This document shows, piece by piece, positions 8,876-16,928 of a stretch of 64,000 nt of DNA (position 1 is its first letter; each line of letters starts with the position of its first letter). Position numbers and translations under genes: made by a program. The DNA is from Nitrospira sp. KM1 (lineage in GTDB: Bacteria; Nitrospirota; Nitrospiria; Nitrospirales; Nitrospiraceae): assembly GCF_011405515.1 (NCBI RefSeq), contig NZ_AP022671.1, positions 4,269,501 to 4,333,500 on the forward strand. The letters are read 5' to 3'. The notes beneath the pieces are model-generated. The model was not told the DNA's origin. It was given only the letters and a program-made list of their open reading frames with translations, and searched no databases.

Positions 8876-9145
8876 ATGAAGACATTGATGCTGTCGGCAG
8901 TCGTGATTGCGGGGATGGCTATGACCATTCCGGTCTATGCTGGAGACGTATCGGCGACCATGGAGAAGGCCAAGGGTGAGACCAAGGCCATGGGCGAAGA
9001 GGTCAAGGGACAGACAAAAGGCGCAGTAGAAGATCTTAAGGGGAACAAGACAAAGGCTGAAATGGAGCGGACGAAGGGCAAAGCCAGCGCTGAAATGGAG
9101 CGGGCAAAGGGCAAGGTCAACGAGACGATCGAAAAGACCAAGTAA
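8876..9145 (+). CDS. secreted 11-mer-repeat (LEA/apolipoprotein-like) protein
   Basis: An 89-residue protein with a clean signal peptide (MKTLMLSAVVIAGMAMTIP then VYAG), followed by a Lys/Glu/Met-rich region built of 11-residue units such as ATMEKAKGETK, AEMERTKGKAS and AEMERAKGKVN. Such 11-mers form amphipathic helices in late-embryogenesis-abundant and apolipoprotein-like proteins, so a role in membrane or protein protection in the periplasm is plausible but inferred. AAGGAG lies seven bases before the ATG at 8876; an in-frame ATG at 8861 covers that site and is unlikely to be used. A hairpin follows at 9203-9240. Confidence 0.7.
   Translation: MKTLMLSAVVIAGMAMTIPVYAGDVSATMEKAKGETKAMGEEVKGQTKGAVEDLKGNKTKAEMERTKGKASAEMERAKGKVNETIEKTK
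9056..9121 (+). repeat. 33-bp direct repeat, two copies
   Basis: Two adjacent 33-base units (9056-9088 and 9089-9121) starting GCTGAAATGGAGCGG differ at only a few positions and encode the last two 11-residue repeats of the secreted protein. They suggest growth of the repeat by in-frame duplication. Confidence 0.7.
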
Positions 9146-9202
9146 TTGCCGTGGTGGCTCTCGTGCCGGGTGTCTTATATCGAACCATCGAGGCTGGAGA
9201 GT

Positions 9203-9240
9203 CGAAGGCCTGTCGATCAAGAACGGTCGGCAGGCCTTCG
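9203..9240 (+). terminator. possible terminator hairpin
   Basis: CGAAGGCCTG (9203-9212) pairs with CAGGCCTTCG (9231-9240) in a perfect 10-bp stem, 60 bases after the 11-mer-repeat gene. There is no run of T after it, so it may act as a weak or factor-assisted terminator, or as an mRNA 3' stabiliser. Confidence 0.4.
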
Positions 9241-9260
9241 GTCGTTAGACGGAGATTGTC

Positions 9261-10232
9261 ATGCCGGATTTGATAACCGCCACCGATGATCAGAGGCGAT
9301 TCATACTGGCTGCAATGCGTCATGTCGCCATTGCCGGAGGCCGGTTTCAGTTGAGCGCTCCTTCTGCTCGGTCGTTGCGGTCAGCCGCACAACACATGTT
9401 TCAACAATCGGAACAGCTCGATCTCAGCAAACTGCCGGAGGTGTCTCCCAGGGAGGTCGCCAGCTTGTTATCGAGTCGGGACCAAGCGGAGATGACCGTC
9501 CGGTTCCTCGCCGTGACGGCCCTGGTAGATGGAGAGTTAAACCGTGCCCGAATAGAAGCCGTCTTGGCTTTTGCCGACGCACTGGGAATCCGTGCGGATT
9601 ATGTGACGCACCTCCAACGCTCCATCGAGGGTGATCTTCAGTGGGCGTTGAACGACATGAGCCGGCAGAACATTCTCAGCCTATGGAATGAACCGTGGGA
9701 TGAATCGATCGATATCAATGATGTCTTTCTTCCCTACAAGGGGGGCAACGCTGATCCGGTGCTGGCTGCCCGCTACCATGCATTGGAACGGCTGCCCTCC
9801 GGCACGGTAGGACGAGCGTTTTCTGAGATCTATCGCGCGAATGGATACGCGTTTCCTGGAGAGGAAAAAGCCGTGAATGTTCGCTTTGCCACTCCCCATG
9901 ACGCGACGCATGTGGTGAGCGGATACGATACGAGTCCGCGGGGAGAAATCCTGGTTTCCACGTTCACGGCCGGGATGCACGCAGTGCGACCGATGGAAGG
10001 GCATATACTTCCCGTACTGTACAGTTGGCACTTGAACATCAAGATCAACGACTTGGCCGGGGCCGCGAGCGGGCAATTGGACCCCGTTGGTTTTTGGGAA
10101 GCATGGGCGCGCGGCGCCCGTGCAAAGGTGGATTTGTTCTCTCCTGCCTGGGATTTTTGGGCCGTGGCGGGGGAACCGGTGGAATCGGCTCGCAGCTTCT
10201 ACGGCGTCATCCCTCTTTCGAAAGTCCACTGA
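9261..10232 (+). CDS. TerB-like / Coq4-like fusion protein
   Basis: A 323-residue soluble protein with two parts. Residues about 10-125 are all-helical and carry a TerB-like pattern (ALVDGELNRARIEAVLAFADALGI). Residues about 160-320 resemble Coq4: RYHALERLPSGTVGRAF, then HDATHVVSGYDTSPRGE at 213-229, which is exactly the HDxxHx11E metal motif of Coq4 proteins, and a C-terminal WDFW segment. Coq4 takes part in ubiquinone assembly in eukaryotes and some bacteria. No other quinone gene is nearby. If the host uses menaquinone, as Nitrospira does, the job must differ. GGAG precedes the ATG at 9261. It is convergent with the transporter gene, with a gap of 4 bases. Confidence 0.68.
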   Translation: MPDLITATDDQRRFILAAMRHVAIAGGRFQLSAPSARSLRSAAQHMFQQSEQLDLSKLPEVSPREVASLLSSRDQAEMTVRFLAVTALVDGELNRARIEAVLAFADALGIRADYVTHLQRSIEGDLQWALNDMSRQNILSLWNEPWDESIDINDVFLPYKGGNADPVLAARYHALERLPSGTVGRAFSEIYRANGYAFPGEEKAVNVRFATPHDATHVVSGYDTSPRGEILVSTFTAGMHAVRPMEGHILPVLYSWHLNIKINDLAGAASGQLDPVGFWEAWARGARAKVDLFSPAWDFWAVAGEPVESARSFYGVIPLSKVH

Positions 10233-10236
10233 CCGC

Positions 10237-11523
10237 TTACCCATGCCGGGTCTGCTCTGTTGACGGCGACGATGGCAGTGTCAACACGATGGCCAGCGAG
10301 AGGCACGCACATAAGGTTAGATACAAACTCGGAGCCAGGATAGTTCCGCTCCATTTGATGCAAAGCGTTGCCACCAACGGAGCGGTTCCTCCAAAGAGCG
10401 CGGCGGCAATGTTATAGCCGGCCGAGACCCCGGTGTATCGAAGGCGAGTCGGAAACAACTCGACCACTGCAGCGAAAAATGGCCCCAGATAGCATGACAT
10501 CAGAATGGTCAGGGTCACCTGAGCCGCCAGCATGGAGGGAACATTGCCGCTTGTGAGCCAGACGAAAGAGGGATAAGAGAGAAGTGCGATTCCTGCCGCG
10601 CCGATGGCCAGAAGCGGTTTTTGACCCACGACATCGGAGAGGCGACCCGACAGAGGAATCAGCACTGCAAGCAACGTCATACTGACCGTGTTCATGATCA
10701 GCACCGTCCCGAGCGGGACGGCCGTGACGGTCGTCAGATACGTCGTCAAATAGACGTAGAGCAGATAGAAACCGGTTCCATGTAGCACAACCAGTCCAAT
10801 GACGCGCAGAAGTGCAGGAGACTGTTCGGTCAAGACCTCTCGAACGGGCGCGCGCGACAATGTACCGCCGTCTCGGATACGCTCGAATGCCGGCGATTCT
10901 GGTATGCGGGCGCGCAGATACCAGCCCGCCACGCCGATCACGCTGCCGGCAAGAAAAGGAAGCCGCCATCCCCATTGATACAGGGCCTCTTGCGACAATA
11001 TCGAGGTGACGAGCGCACCGACCCCGGACCCTAGCAACGCCCCCACCTGAGCACTGAAGCCGGCCCAGCTGCCGATGAATCCCCGTTCCCTCGACTCGGC
11101 GTGCTCCACGAGGAACGTCACCGAGCCGGTAAACTCCCCACCGACGGAAATTCCCTGGAGAAAACGGCAACAGGTGAGGGCAAGCGGAGCGAACAGGCCG
11201 ATATCCTGATAGGTGGGTAAAAGACCGACGACTACCGTGGGCACCGCCATGAGTATCACCGACCAGGCCAGAGCGGATCGACGGCCGGCCGTGTCTCCCC
11301 AGTATCCAAACAGCAGCGCTCCCATGGGTCGTGCGAGAAATCCAATCGCAAAAACGCCAAAGGCGGAAAGTAAGGACAAGGAAGGTTCATCCGACGGGAA
11401 AAACAGCACGGCCAGGACCGATGCGAAATAGCCGTACAGTGCGAAATCATACCATTCGAGCACGTTGCCGACAGCTCCGGCTAGCACGGTTTTTACATGG
11501 AACGAAGATGTCGGTGCAGTCAC
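10237..11523 (-). CDS. MFS transporter, metabolite:H+ symporter (MHS/ProP-like) family
   Basis: Twelve-helix inner-membrane symporter of 428 residues. It has the MHS-family N-terminus GNVLEWYDFALYGYFA, the MFS motif GYWGDTAGRRSAL in the loop between helices 2 and 3, RFLQGISVGGEFTG in helix 4-5, and a central loop WYLRARIPESPAFERI typical of ProP/ShiA/KgtP-like proteins. Substrates in this family are osmolytes, dicarboxylates or aromatic acids; the sequence does not decide which. It starts at GTG 11523 with only a weak ribosome site. The gene is alone on its strand. Confidence 0.85.
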   Translation of the reverse strand: MTAPTSSFHVKTVLAGAVGNVLEWYDFALYGYFASVLAVLFFPSDEPSLSLLSAFGVFAIGFLARPMGALLFGYWGDTAGRRSALAWSVILMAVPTVVVGLLPTYQDIGLFAPLALTCCRFLQGISVGGEFTGSVTFLVEHAESRERGFIGSWAGFSAQVGALLGSGVGALVTSILSQEALYQWGWRLPFLAGSVIGVAGWYLRARIPESPAFERIRDGGTLSRAPVREVLTEQSPALLRVIGLVVLHGTGFYLLYVYLTTYLTTVTAVPLGTVLIMNTVSMTLLAVLIPLSGRLSDVVGQKPLLAIGAAGIALLSYPSFVWLTSGNVPSMLAAQVTLTILMSCYLGPFFAAVVELFPTRLRYTGVSAGYNIAAALFGGTAPLVATLCIKWSGTILAPSLYLTLCACLSLAIVLTLPSSPSTEQTRHG

Positions 11524-11818
11524 GATCCGGCAGTGTAAAGGGATTGCATTCCGTCTACCATTGTTTTCCGCACTATCCGATCAACATGGGGCAGGACAAT
11601 TTGTCTGATTCCGGACGATCTGTCTCTTCTGCTGGGGCCATACAGGCCCGCGATAGATACATCATTGTCACTACCTTATGGTCAGTGAATTCGAGATTGC
11701 TCTAAAAAACATGGGGGTCGAGGGTCGACTGTCTGTATGGCACTCGCTTTGCTCTCTTGCCTATTGATGTCAGTTCTCGAGCGAAACATGCATGGATGTG
11801 ATCTTGGGAGGGTGAGGC

Positions 11819-12193
11819 ATGAAGGCAAACTCGACATATTCCAAGCCTAATCTGAACAGCATCGTCGCAGGAATAGTGTTGGTCTGCGCAACTGTTCCGA
11901 TCGGGTTGATCTCAGGGACCATGGCTGGATCATCCAATTCGATTGAGCGCGGGATTGCCGTACCAATAGTGAATCAGGATCAATTGACAGGTAAATGGAA
12001 GCAATTCAAGGGAGAGTTGAAGAAAAAGTGGGGTGCGTTTACGGACGATGATCTCCTTGAGATCGAGGGCAGTTCAGACAAACTGGAAGGGAAGATCCAG
12101 GAACGGTACGGTGACCGAAGAGAGGAAGTCAAAGATTGGGTCGACCAGTGGTTCGACAGCCACGCGTCCGATGGAAAGAAATCGAAATCGTGA
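11819..12193 (+). CDS. CsbD family stress-response protein with N-terminal membrane or signal segment
   Basis: 124 residues. The C-terminal half is a CsbD domain (DQLTGKWKQFKGELKKKWG, ending KDWVDQWF), a small helical fold whose members are induced by general stress in many bacteria. Unlike most CsbD proteins it has an N-terminal hydrophobic stretch (SIVAGIVLVCATVPIGLIS), probably a signal peptide or anchor. GGGAGGG lies before the ATG. A 295-base region upstream may hold its promoter. A DUF1328 membrane peptide follows 45 bases later, a pairing in keeping with envelope stress. The molecular function of CsbD is unknown. Confidence 0.85.
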   Translation: MKANSTYSKPNLNSIVAGIVLVCATVPIGLISGTMAGSSNSIERGIAVPIVNQDQLTGKWKQFKGELKKKWGAFTDDDLLEIEGSSDKLEGKIQERYGDRREEVKDWVDQWFDSHASDGKKSKS

Positions 12194-12238
12194 GCCACAC
12201 GGGTTTTCGACCTGCACCATCACACAAAGGAGCCTGGT

Positions 12239-12406
12239 ATGCTCTACTATGCGCTAGTCTTTCTGATCGTCGGAATTATTGCCGGCGCGTTGAACCTCGC
12301 GGGCGTTGCTGCCGTGGCCACTGAGATCGCCTGGATTCTGTTCCTTGTCGGTATCATCCTGCTGGTGATTCACCTGGTCACAGGTCGAACAGCGCGAGTG
12401 CCATAA
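12239..12406 (+). CDS. DUF1328 (UPF0391) small membrane protein
   Basis: A 55-residue, two-helix membrane protein: MLYYALVFLIVGIIAGALN, a short AGVAAVATEIA turn, then WILFLVGIILLVIHLVTGR. This is the typical DUF1328 pattern, where G-x-A-A/G-rich helices flank the turn. AAAGGAG sits seven bases before the ATG at 12239. It follows the CsbD gene, and both families are often stress-induced, so they probably share a transcript. An inverted repeat lies just downstream. The function of the family is not known. Confidence 0.85.
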   Translation: MLYYALVFLIVGIIAGALNLAGVAAVATEIAWILFLVGIILLVIHLVTGRTARVP

Positions 12407-12421
12407 CGCACACCAGTTCTC

Positions 12422-12454
12422 CTGTCTCCGGCGCCCATGCGCCGCCGGAGACAG
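12422..12454 (+). terminator. inverted repeat, probable terminator
   Basis: CTGTCTCCGGCG (12422-12433) pairs perfectly with CGCCGGAGACAG (12443-12454) across a 9-base loop, 16 bases after the DUF1328 stop codon. The stem is strong. The following bases are not T-rich, so intrinsic termination is likely but not certain. Confidence 0.55.
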
Positions 12455-12766
12455 CGCAGCTGTTATCACCTCTCAAGTCCTGACGGGAGTTCTCCTCCTA
12501 TGGTATTCCTCCATCAGGAGAGTATCGCGTCGTACACATAAATGAGTTGGATAAATGGTCCTGGCCTACCGACTCAGATAAAGGGTGCAGTTTTTGTCAC
12601 GACCGGACAAGCGGTATTCTCTGTCCAGCTCCCCGCACTCCCCTTCTTAGATTTCCTGAATTCCCCCAGCCGAAATCATTACTTCTCCAATATCCGTTTG
12701 AACGCTCACTTCGCATGTCGGGATTATCATGTCCGAAAACGGCGAGCAGGCCGGCATCGCGATCGC

Positions 12767-12772
12767 TATAAT
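12767..12772 (+). promoter_or_regulatory. candidate -10 box (TATAAT) for a leaderless transcript
   Basis: A perfect TATAAT ends 8 bases before the ATG of the AdaA-AlkA gene, which would place transcription start at or within two bases of the start codon. No Shine-Dalgarno sequence lies between, and no good -35 box is visible 16-18 bases upstream. Confidence 0.35.
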
Positions 12773-12780
12773 GGTCCCCT

Positions 12781-14226
12781 ATGACACTCGATTCTGTCAC
12801 CTGTTACCGGGCGATGCGGTCTCGTGATGCCCGTTTCGACGGACGATTCTTCGTCGCTGTGTCTTCGACTCGCATCTATTGCAGGCCGGTCTGTACGGTC
12901 AAGCCGCCGAGACTTGAAAATTGCCGATTCTATCCCAGTGCCGCTGCGGCTGAAGTCGCAGGCTATCGGCCCTGCCTTCGTTGTCGACCGGAACTTGCGC
13001 CGGGTAACGCGAGCGTCGACGCGACGGCGCGAGTGGCGCAGGCTGCGGCAAGCCTTATTGAGGATCGTGCGTTGGATGCAGAAGGACTGGCGCCCATTGC
13101 CGCCCGGCTCGGTATCAGTGACCGGCACCTGCGGCGTGCGTTCGGCGCAGAGTTCGGCGTTTCTCCCATCGCATTTGCGCAGACACAACGTTTGCTGCTC
13201 GCCAAACGGCTACTTACCGATACCACACTGCCCGTTACCGAGATCGCATTAGCCAGCGGTTTCGGTAGTCTGCGGCGGTTTAATGCGTTGTTCAAACAAC
13301 GGTATCGGCTGCAACCCAGCCAGTTGAGGCGCAACATGCAACGTGGCGGGGTGCCAGCTGCAGACATGCTGCTTTGCGAATTGAGCTTCCGCCCGCCGTA
13401 CGATTGGCTCTCGATTCGGTCATTTCTCGGCGCGCGAGGCATTGCGGGGGTGGAAATGCTTGGCGACGACAGCTATCGGCGGACGGTGAGGGTGACATCC
13501 GATGGCAGAGACCATTACGGTTGGATTGAAGTCGGATTGTCCAGGACCTCACCCGCTTTGCGCGTCGCAGTGTCCTTATCGCTGGCCCGAGTCATTCCTT
13601 CCGTGCTCTCGCGCGTCAAAGCTCTTATGGATTTGTCTTGCCATCCATCCGACATAAGCATGGCGCTGGGCCTGTTGGCAAAGGGGCGTCCCGGTCTGCG
13701 CGTTCCGGGAGCGTTCGACGGGTTTGAACTGGCGGTGCGAGCGATTATTGGGCAGCAGGTGTCGGTCGCTGCCGCGCGAACCGTCGCGGGGCGTTTTGCA
13801 GCGGCGTTCGGCCATCCGGTGATCACGCCATTCCCACAACTGACGACCGTGTTTCCGACTGCCGCCCGCGTGGCAGACATTCCTATCGGCAGGATCATGC
13901 GTTTGGGCATGACCAGCGCCCGTGCCACAGCGGTGATGGCGCTGGCCCGGAGCGTGGCCGACGGGCGTCTCGTACTGACCCCTCAGGCCTGTGTGGAATC
14001 TGCGCTGGAGCGCTTGCGCGAATTGCCGGGAGTCGGCGAGTGGACTGTCCAGTACATCGCGATGCGGGCTCTCGCTTGGCCGGATGCGTTCCCTCACACC
14101 GATCTGGGTGTCATGAACGCGCTAAAGGAAAAAACTCCGCGCCGGATTCTCGCGGCAGGGGAGGTGTGGCGCCCCTGGCGAGCATACGCGGTGATGCATT
14201 TGTGGCAGACCTTGGTACAGGAGTAA
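12781..14226 (+). CDS. alkA: AdaA-AlkA fusion: methylphosphotriester-sensing regulator / 3-methyladenine DNA glycosylase II
   Basis: A 481-residue three-part protein. Residues 1-75 are the Ada zinc domain with Cys34, Cys38, Cys65 and Cys68 (IYCRPVC, PCLRCRPE); in Ada the first of these accepts a methyl group from DNA phosphotriesters. Residues about 80-170 form an AraC-type helix-turn-helix (LGISDRHLRRAFGAEFGVSP). Residues about 185-481 are AlkA, with the helix-hairpin-helix LRELPGVGEWTVQYIAMRAL and the catalytic aspartate in FPHTDLGV. It excises alkylated bases and probably activates its own transcription. The ogt gene follows 6 bases downstream, so together they cover the functions of E. 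coli Ada and AlkA. Confidence 0.9.
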   Translation: MTLDSVTCYRAMRSRDARFDGRFFVAVSSTRIYCRPVCTVKPPRLENCRFYPSAAAAEVAGYRPCLRCRPELAPGNASVDATARVAQAAASLIEDRALDAEGLAPIAARLGISDRHLRRAFGAEFGVSPIAFAQTQRLLLAKRLLTDTTLPVTEIALASGFGSLRRFNALFKQRYRLQPSQLRRNMQRGGVPAADMLLCELSFRPPYDWLSIRSFLGARGIAGVEMLGDDSYRRTVRVTSDGRDHYGWIEVGLSRTSPALRVAVSLSLARVIPSVLSRVKALMDLSCHPSDISMALGLLAKGRPGLRVPGAFDGFELAVRAIIGQQVSVAAARTVAGRFAAAFGHPVITPFPQLTTVFPTAARVADIPIGRIMRLGMTSARATAVMALARSVADGRLVLTPQACVESALERLRELPGVGEWTVQYIAMRALAWPDAFPHTDLGVMNALKEKTPRRILAAGEVWRPWRAYAVMHLWQTLVQE

Positions 14227-14232
14227 GGAGGG

Positions 14233-14718
14233 ATGATGCTGTACTACGACTACTATCAAAGTCCCCAAGGCCGCATGCTATTGGTAGCCGATGACAACGC
14301 GCTGACGGGGGTGTACTTCAGCGGCCAGAAGTATGAACCTCGCATCGGAGTGGGATGGAAGAAGCATGGGCGGCACGAAGTCCTGCGTCGTGCAAAACGG
14401 GAACTCACTGAGTATTTTGGCGGGACGCGCAGACGCTTTACGGTCAAACTGTCACCGCGAGGAACGCCATTTCAACGGTCGGTGTGGAAGGTGATCGCGG
14501 ATATCGGGTTTGGCCGGACTCTGGCGTATGCCGAATTAGCCCGGCGCGCAGGCCACCCGGGAAGCGCGAGAGCGGCGGGAGCCGCCACCGGCCGCAATCC
14601 TTTGTGCGTCATCGTTCCGTGCCATCGCATTATCGGTTCAAACGGTACGATGACCGGCTATGCAGGCGGTCTTTCAAAGAAGCGTGCGCTCTTGGCCTTG
14701 GAGGGAATCGGCGTATGA
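14233..14718 (+). CDS. ogt: methylated-DNA--[protein]-cysteine S-methyltransferase
   Basis: Suicide repair protein that removes methyl groups from O6-methylguanine onto its own cysteine. The active-site motif VPCHRIIGSNG is complete, with the acceptor at Cys130; FGRTLAYAELARRAGHP and RAAGAATGRNP are the usual DNA-binding helix-turn-helix segments. 161 residues, the normal length. GGAGGG overlaps the region just before the ATG. The gene directly follows the AdaA-AlkA fusion, so it is probably induced with it as an AdaB-like partner. Confidence 0.92.
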   Translation: MMLYYDYYQSPQGRMLLVADDNALTGVYFSGQKYEPRIGVGWKKHGRHEVLRRAKRELTEYFGGTRRRFTVKLSPRGTPFQRSVWKVIADIGFGRTLAYAELARRAGHPGSARAAGAATGRNPLCVIVPCHRIIGSNGTMTGYAGGLSKKRALLALEGIGV

Positions 14719-14875
14719 AGCAGTACGGCGGACGGATCGTCGATCAGGACGTCATGCGCCGGAGCGAAGGATCATCGTTTTTCGATGCCGTCTAGGTGGA
14801 GGGGCCTGAAGGACAGATCTTAGCGAGAGGATTGAGAGACGAGCGAAGGGACATGATCGCAGCCAATGGCACACG

Positions 14876-16129
14876 TTAACTCGACAATTCATTCAACCTT
14901 CGCTCGATGAATCGACGCTCGGGCTCCTGTCGGGCAAGAGCGAGGGCGCGTTCGTAAGAGGCTCTGGCCTCAGTCATCCGACCCAACCTCCGGCAGAGTT
15001 CCGCGCGGGCGGAGTGAGCAAGGTGATACTCCACGAGCTCGCCTCGCGCCAGGATCGAGTCGATCACGTTCACGCCTGCTCCAGGGCCATCACGCATGGC
15101 CACGGCAACCGCCCGGTTCAGTTCAACGACGGGAGAAGGGTCGGCTCGCATCAGAACGTCGTAGAGACCGACGATCTGAGACCAATCTGTTGCAGCCGGA
15201 GTCGGGGCTTCGGCATGCACGGCGGCAATGGCCGCTTGAAGGCCGTATGGACCGATGCGCCGAGAGGAAAGCGCCCGCCTGACCAATGCCAGTCCCTCTG
15301 CAATGTGGCCGCGATTCCACAGCGAACGATCTTGATGCTCGAGCAAGATCAAATCGCCTGACGGAGATGTCCGTGCGGCCCGACGAGATTCCTGCAGCAG
15401 CATGAGCGCGAGCAGGCCGATGGCTTCCGGATCTGGTAACAGTTCGATGACCAGGCGTCCCAATCGGATGGCTTCGCCGGACAAGTCATGACGAGTGACC
15501 GCCATGCCGGATGAGGCCGAATACCCTTCATTGAACAGGAGGTAGACGACCCGCAGAACCGAATCCAGTCTTTCAGGCAGATCTGACGGCGAAGGGACCT
15601 GATAGGGGATTCGCGCATCGCGAATCTTGGCTTTGGCGCGCACGATGCGCTGGGCGACCGTGGGGGTCGAAATGAGAAACGCTCGTCCGATTTCCTCGGT
15701 CGTGAGGCCGCATACCTCTCGCAGGGTGAGAGCCATTTGAGCTTCAGCACGTAAGGCGGGGTGGCAGCAGGTGAATATCAACCGCAACCGGTCGTCGTCG
15801 ATGCTTTCGTCTTCCGGCTCTTCCGATGCAGGCGTCTCGACATCGTAGTGCGACGCCATTTCAGCTACAGAAGCATCGAATCGTGCCCGGCGGCGCATGC
15901 CGTCGATCGCCTTGAACCGTCCGGCTGAAATCAGCCAGGCGACCGGATTGGCGGGAATGCCGTCACGGCTCCATTGTTCAACCGCCGCGGTGAACGCTTC
16001 GTGCAGTGCTTCCTCGGCGGATTCGAAATCCCCGAGCAGCCGAATGAGCGTGGCAAGGACGCGACGGGAATCGGAGCGGTAGATGGCATCCACCTTCGAG
16101 CGGATTTGCTCCATCCCGTCGTGAGTCAT
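14876..16129 (-). CDS. RNA polymerase sigma factor, ECF42-like with C-terminal TPR-type extension
   Basis: 417 residues, far longer than a simple ECF sigma factor. Residues 1-175 contain the sigma2 region (LLGDFESAEEALHEAFTAAVEQW) and the sigma4 helix-turn-helix (LREVCGLTTEEIGRAFLISTPTVAQR). The remainder is helical, TPR-like (ARAELCRRLGRMTEARASYERAL). This architecture, and the YCII/DGPF gene 11 bases upstream, fit the ECF42 group, which lacks an anti-sigma factor and is thought to be controlled through its own extension. I start at the ATG at 16129 because longer frames run into the YCII gene. It is the last gene of the DUF1579-DUF1428-YCII-sigma operon. Confidence 0.85.
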   Translation of the reverse strand: MTHDGMEQIRSKVDAIYRSDSRRVLATLIRLLGDFESAEEALHEAFTAAVEQWSRDGIPANPVAWLISAGRFKAIDGMRRRARFDASVAEMASHYDVETPASEEPEDESIDDDRLRLIFTCCHPALRAEAQMALTLREVCGLTTEEIGRAFLISTPTVAQRIVRAKAKIRDARIPYQVPSPSDLPERLDSVLRVVYLLFNEGYSASSGMAVTRHDLSGEAIRLGRLVIELLPDPEAIGLLALMLLQESRRAARTSPSGDLILLEHQDRSLWNRGHIAEGLALVRRALSSRRIGPYGLQAAIAAVHAEAPTPAATDWSQIVGLYDVLMRADPSPVVELNRAVAVAMRDGPGAGVNVIDSILARGELVEYHLAHSARAELCRRLGRMTEARASYERALALARQEPERRFIERRLNELSS

Positions 16130-16140
16130 CGAGGCACTGC

Positions 16141-16497
16141 TCAAGATTCCTGCATGGCGACCGGCCGCACCTCGACCGCTCCCCCGACCGGAAGCGTGGG
16201 GATGCGCGAGGCGATCGCGATCGCCTCGTCTAGATTCCCGCATTCCACGAGATGGTATCCTCCCAACTGCTCTTTCGTTTCGGCAAATGGTCCGTCCGTG
16301 AAGACGGCCTTCCCATTCGTCATTCGGACGGTCGTTGCCGATGAAGTGGGATGAAGCTGGGAGCCGCCCCGGAGTTGCCCGCTCTTGATCAGGCCCTGGA
16401 TCACCTCCCGGTAATCTTTCATGATGCCGGCCTTCTTTTCATCGGAGAGGGCTTCCCACAGGTCTTCTTTGAAACAACACATCAACATGTATTGCAT
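16141..16497 (-). CDS. YCII-related (DGPF) protein
   Basis: 118 residues from the ATG at 16497, which has AAGGAG seven to eight bases upstream. It begins MQYMLMCCFKEDLWEAL and carries the signature TDGPFAETKEQLGGY, followed by DEAIAIASRIP and a final EVRPV strand. This is the DGPF family of dimeric alpha-beta barrels, the standard genetic partner of ECF42 sigma factors. Its biochemical role is unknown; it may bind a small ligand or act on one. The sigma factor gene starts 11 bases after its stop. Confidence 0.88.
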   Translation of the reverse strand: MQYMLMCCFKEDLWEALSDEKKAGIMKDYREVIQGLIKSGQLRGGSQLHPTSSATTVRMTNGKAVFTDGPFAETKEQLGGYHLVECGNLDEAIAIASRIPTLPVGGAVEVRPVAMQES

Positions 16498-16538
16498 CGT
16501 TGGTCTCCTTCGAATGATTCCGGAGCCCATATTGCAGC

Positions 16539-16901
16539 TTAGAAATCGACGAACACCTTGAAGCCTCCATATACCATCCGCTTGGTATCGAACGGCATCG
16601 GCATATCTTTCATGCTGGCTGCCAGCCGGGGATCCTTCATCACCAGCGTATTTACGCGATTCCTATGTGCACGCGATTTAAACAGGATGTAGGCGAAGAC
16701 CACCGTCTCGCCCGCCTTGAGTTTCATAATCGCCGGGAAAGGCATGGTGTACGGGGTTTTCTTCAAGTCGTCGCCGACACACTCTTTATAATCCAATGCT
16801 CCGTGTTCCCGCCAGACTTTGGCCGCCACTCGGGCGATCCGTTTGTATAGAGGGAGATTACGCTTCGGCACAGGCAATACATATCCGTCAACATATCGCA
16901 T
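16539..16901 (-). CDS. DUF1428 family protein
   Basis: A 120-residue protein beginning MRYVDGYVLPVPKRNL, with WREHGALDYKECVGDDL in the middle and an end MPFDTKRMVYGGFKVFVDF. This is the DUF1428 (YbaA-like) dimeric alpha-beta barrel pattern. AAAAGGAG lies before the ATG. It belongs to the ECF42 operon, in which small alpha-beta barrel proteins are common targets or partners. No function is known for the family. Confidence 0.85.
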   Translation of the reverse strand: MRYVDGYVLPVPKRNLPLYKRIARVAAKVWREHGALDYKECVGDDLKKTPYTMPFPAIMKLKAGETVVFAYILFKSRAHRNRVNTLVMKDPRLAASMKDMPMPFDTKRMVYGGFKVFVDF

Positions 16902-16928
16902 GATGCTCCTTTTGTTCCGTGTTGAAGA

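Larger units (their letters stand above)
12407..12780. other. 374-bp intergenic region with hairpin and a -10-like box
   Basis: It holds the inverted repeat after the DUF1328 gene (12422-12454) and a TATAAT (12767-12772) directly before the AdaA-AlkA gene. An 80-codon plus-strand frame from 12542 runs into the repair gene and has no family features, so I did not call it. Confidence 0.6.

Noticed and set aside
12542-12784. 80-codon plus-strand frame before the AdaA-AlkA gene
   Set aside because: No ribosome site, no family pattern, and it runs into the repair gene's start.
14715-14795. 26-codon frame in ATGA overlap with ogt
   Set aside because: The overlap is tempting but the peptide is short, has no hydrophobic or structured pattern and no known match.
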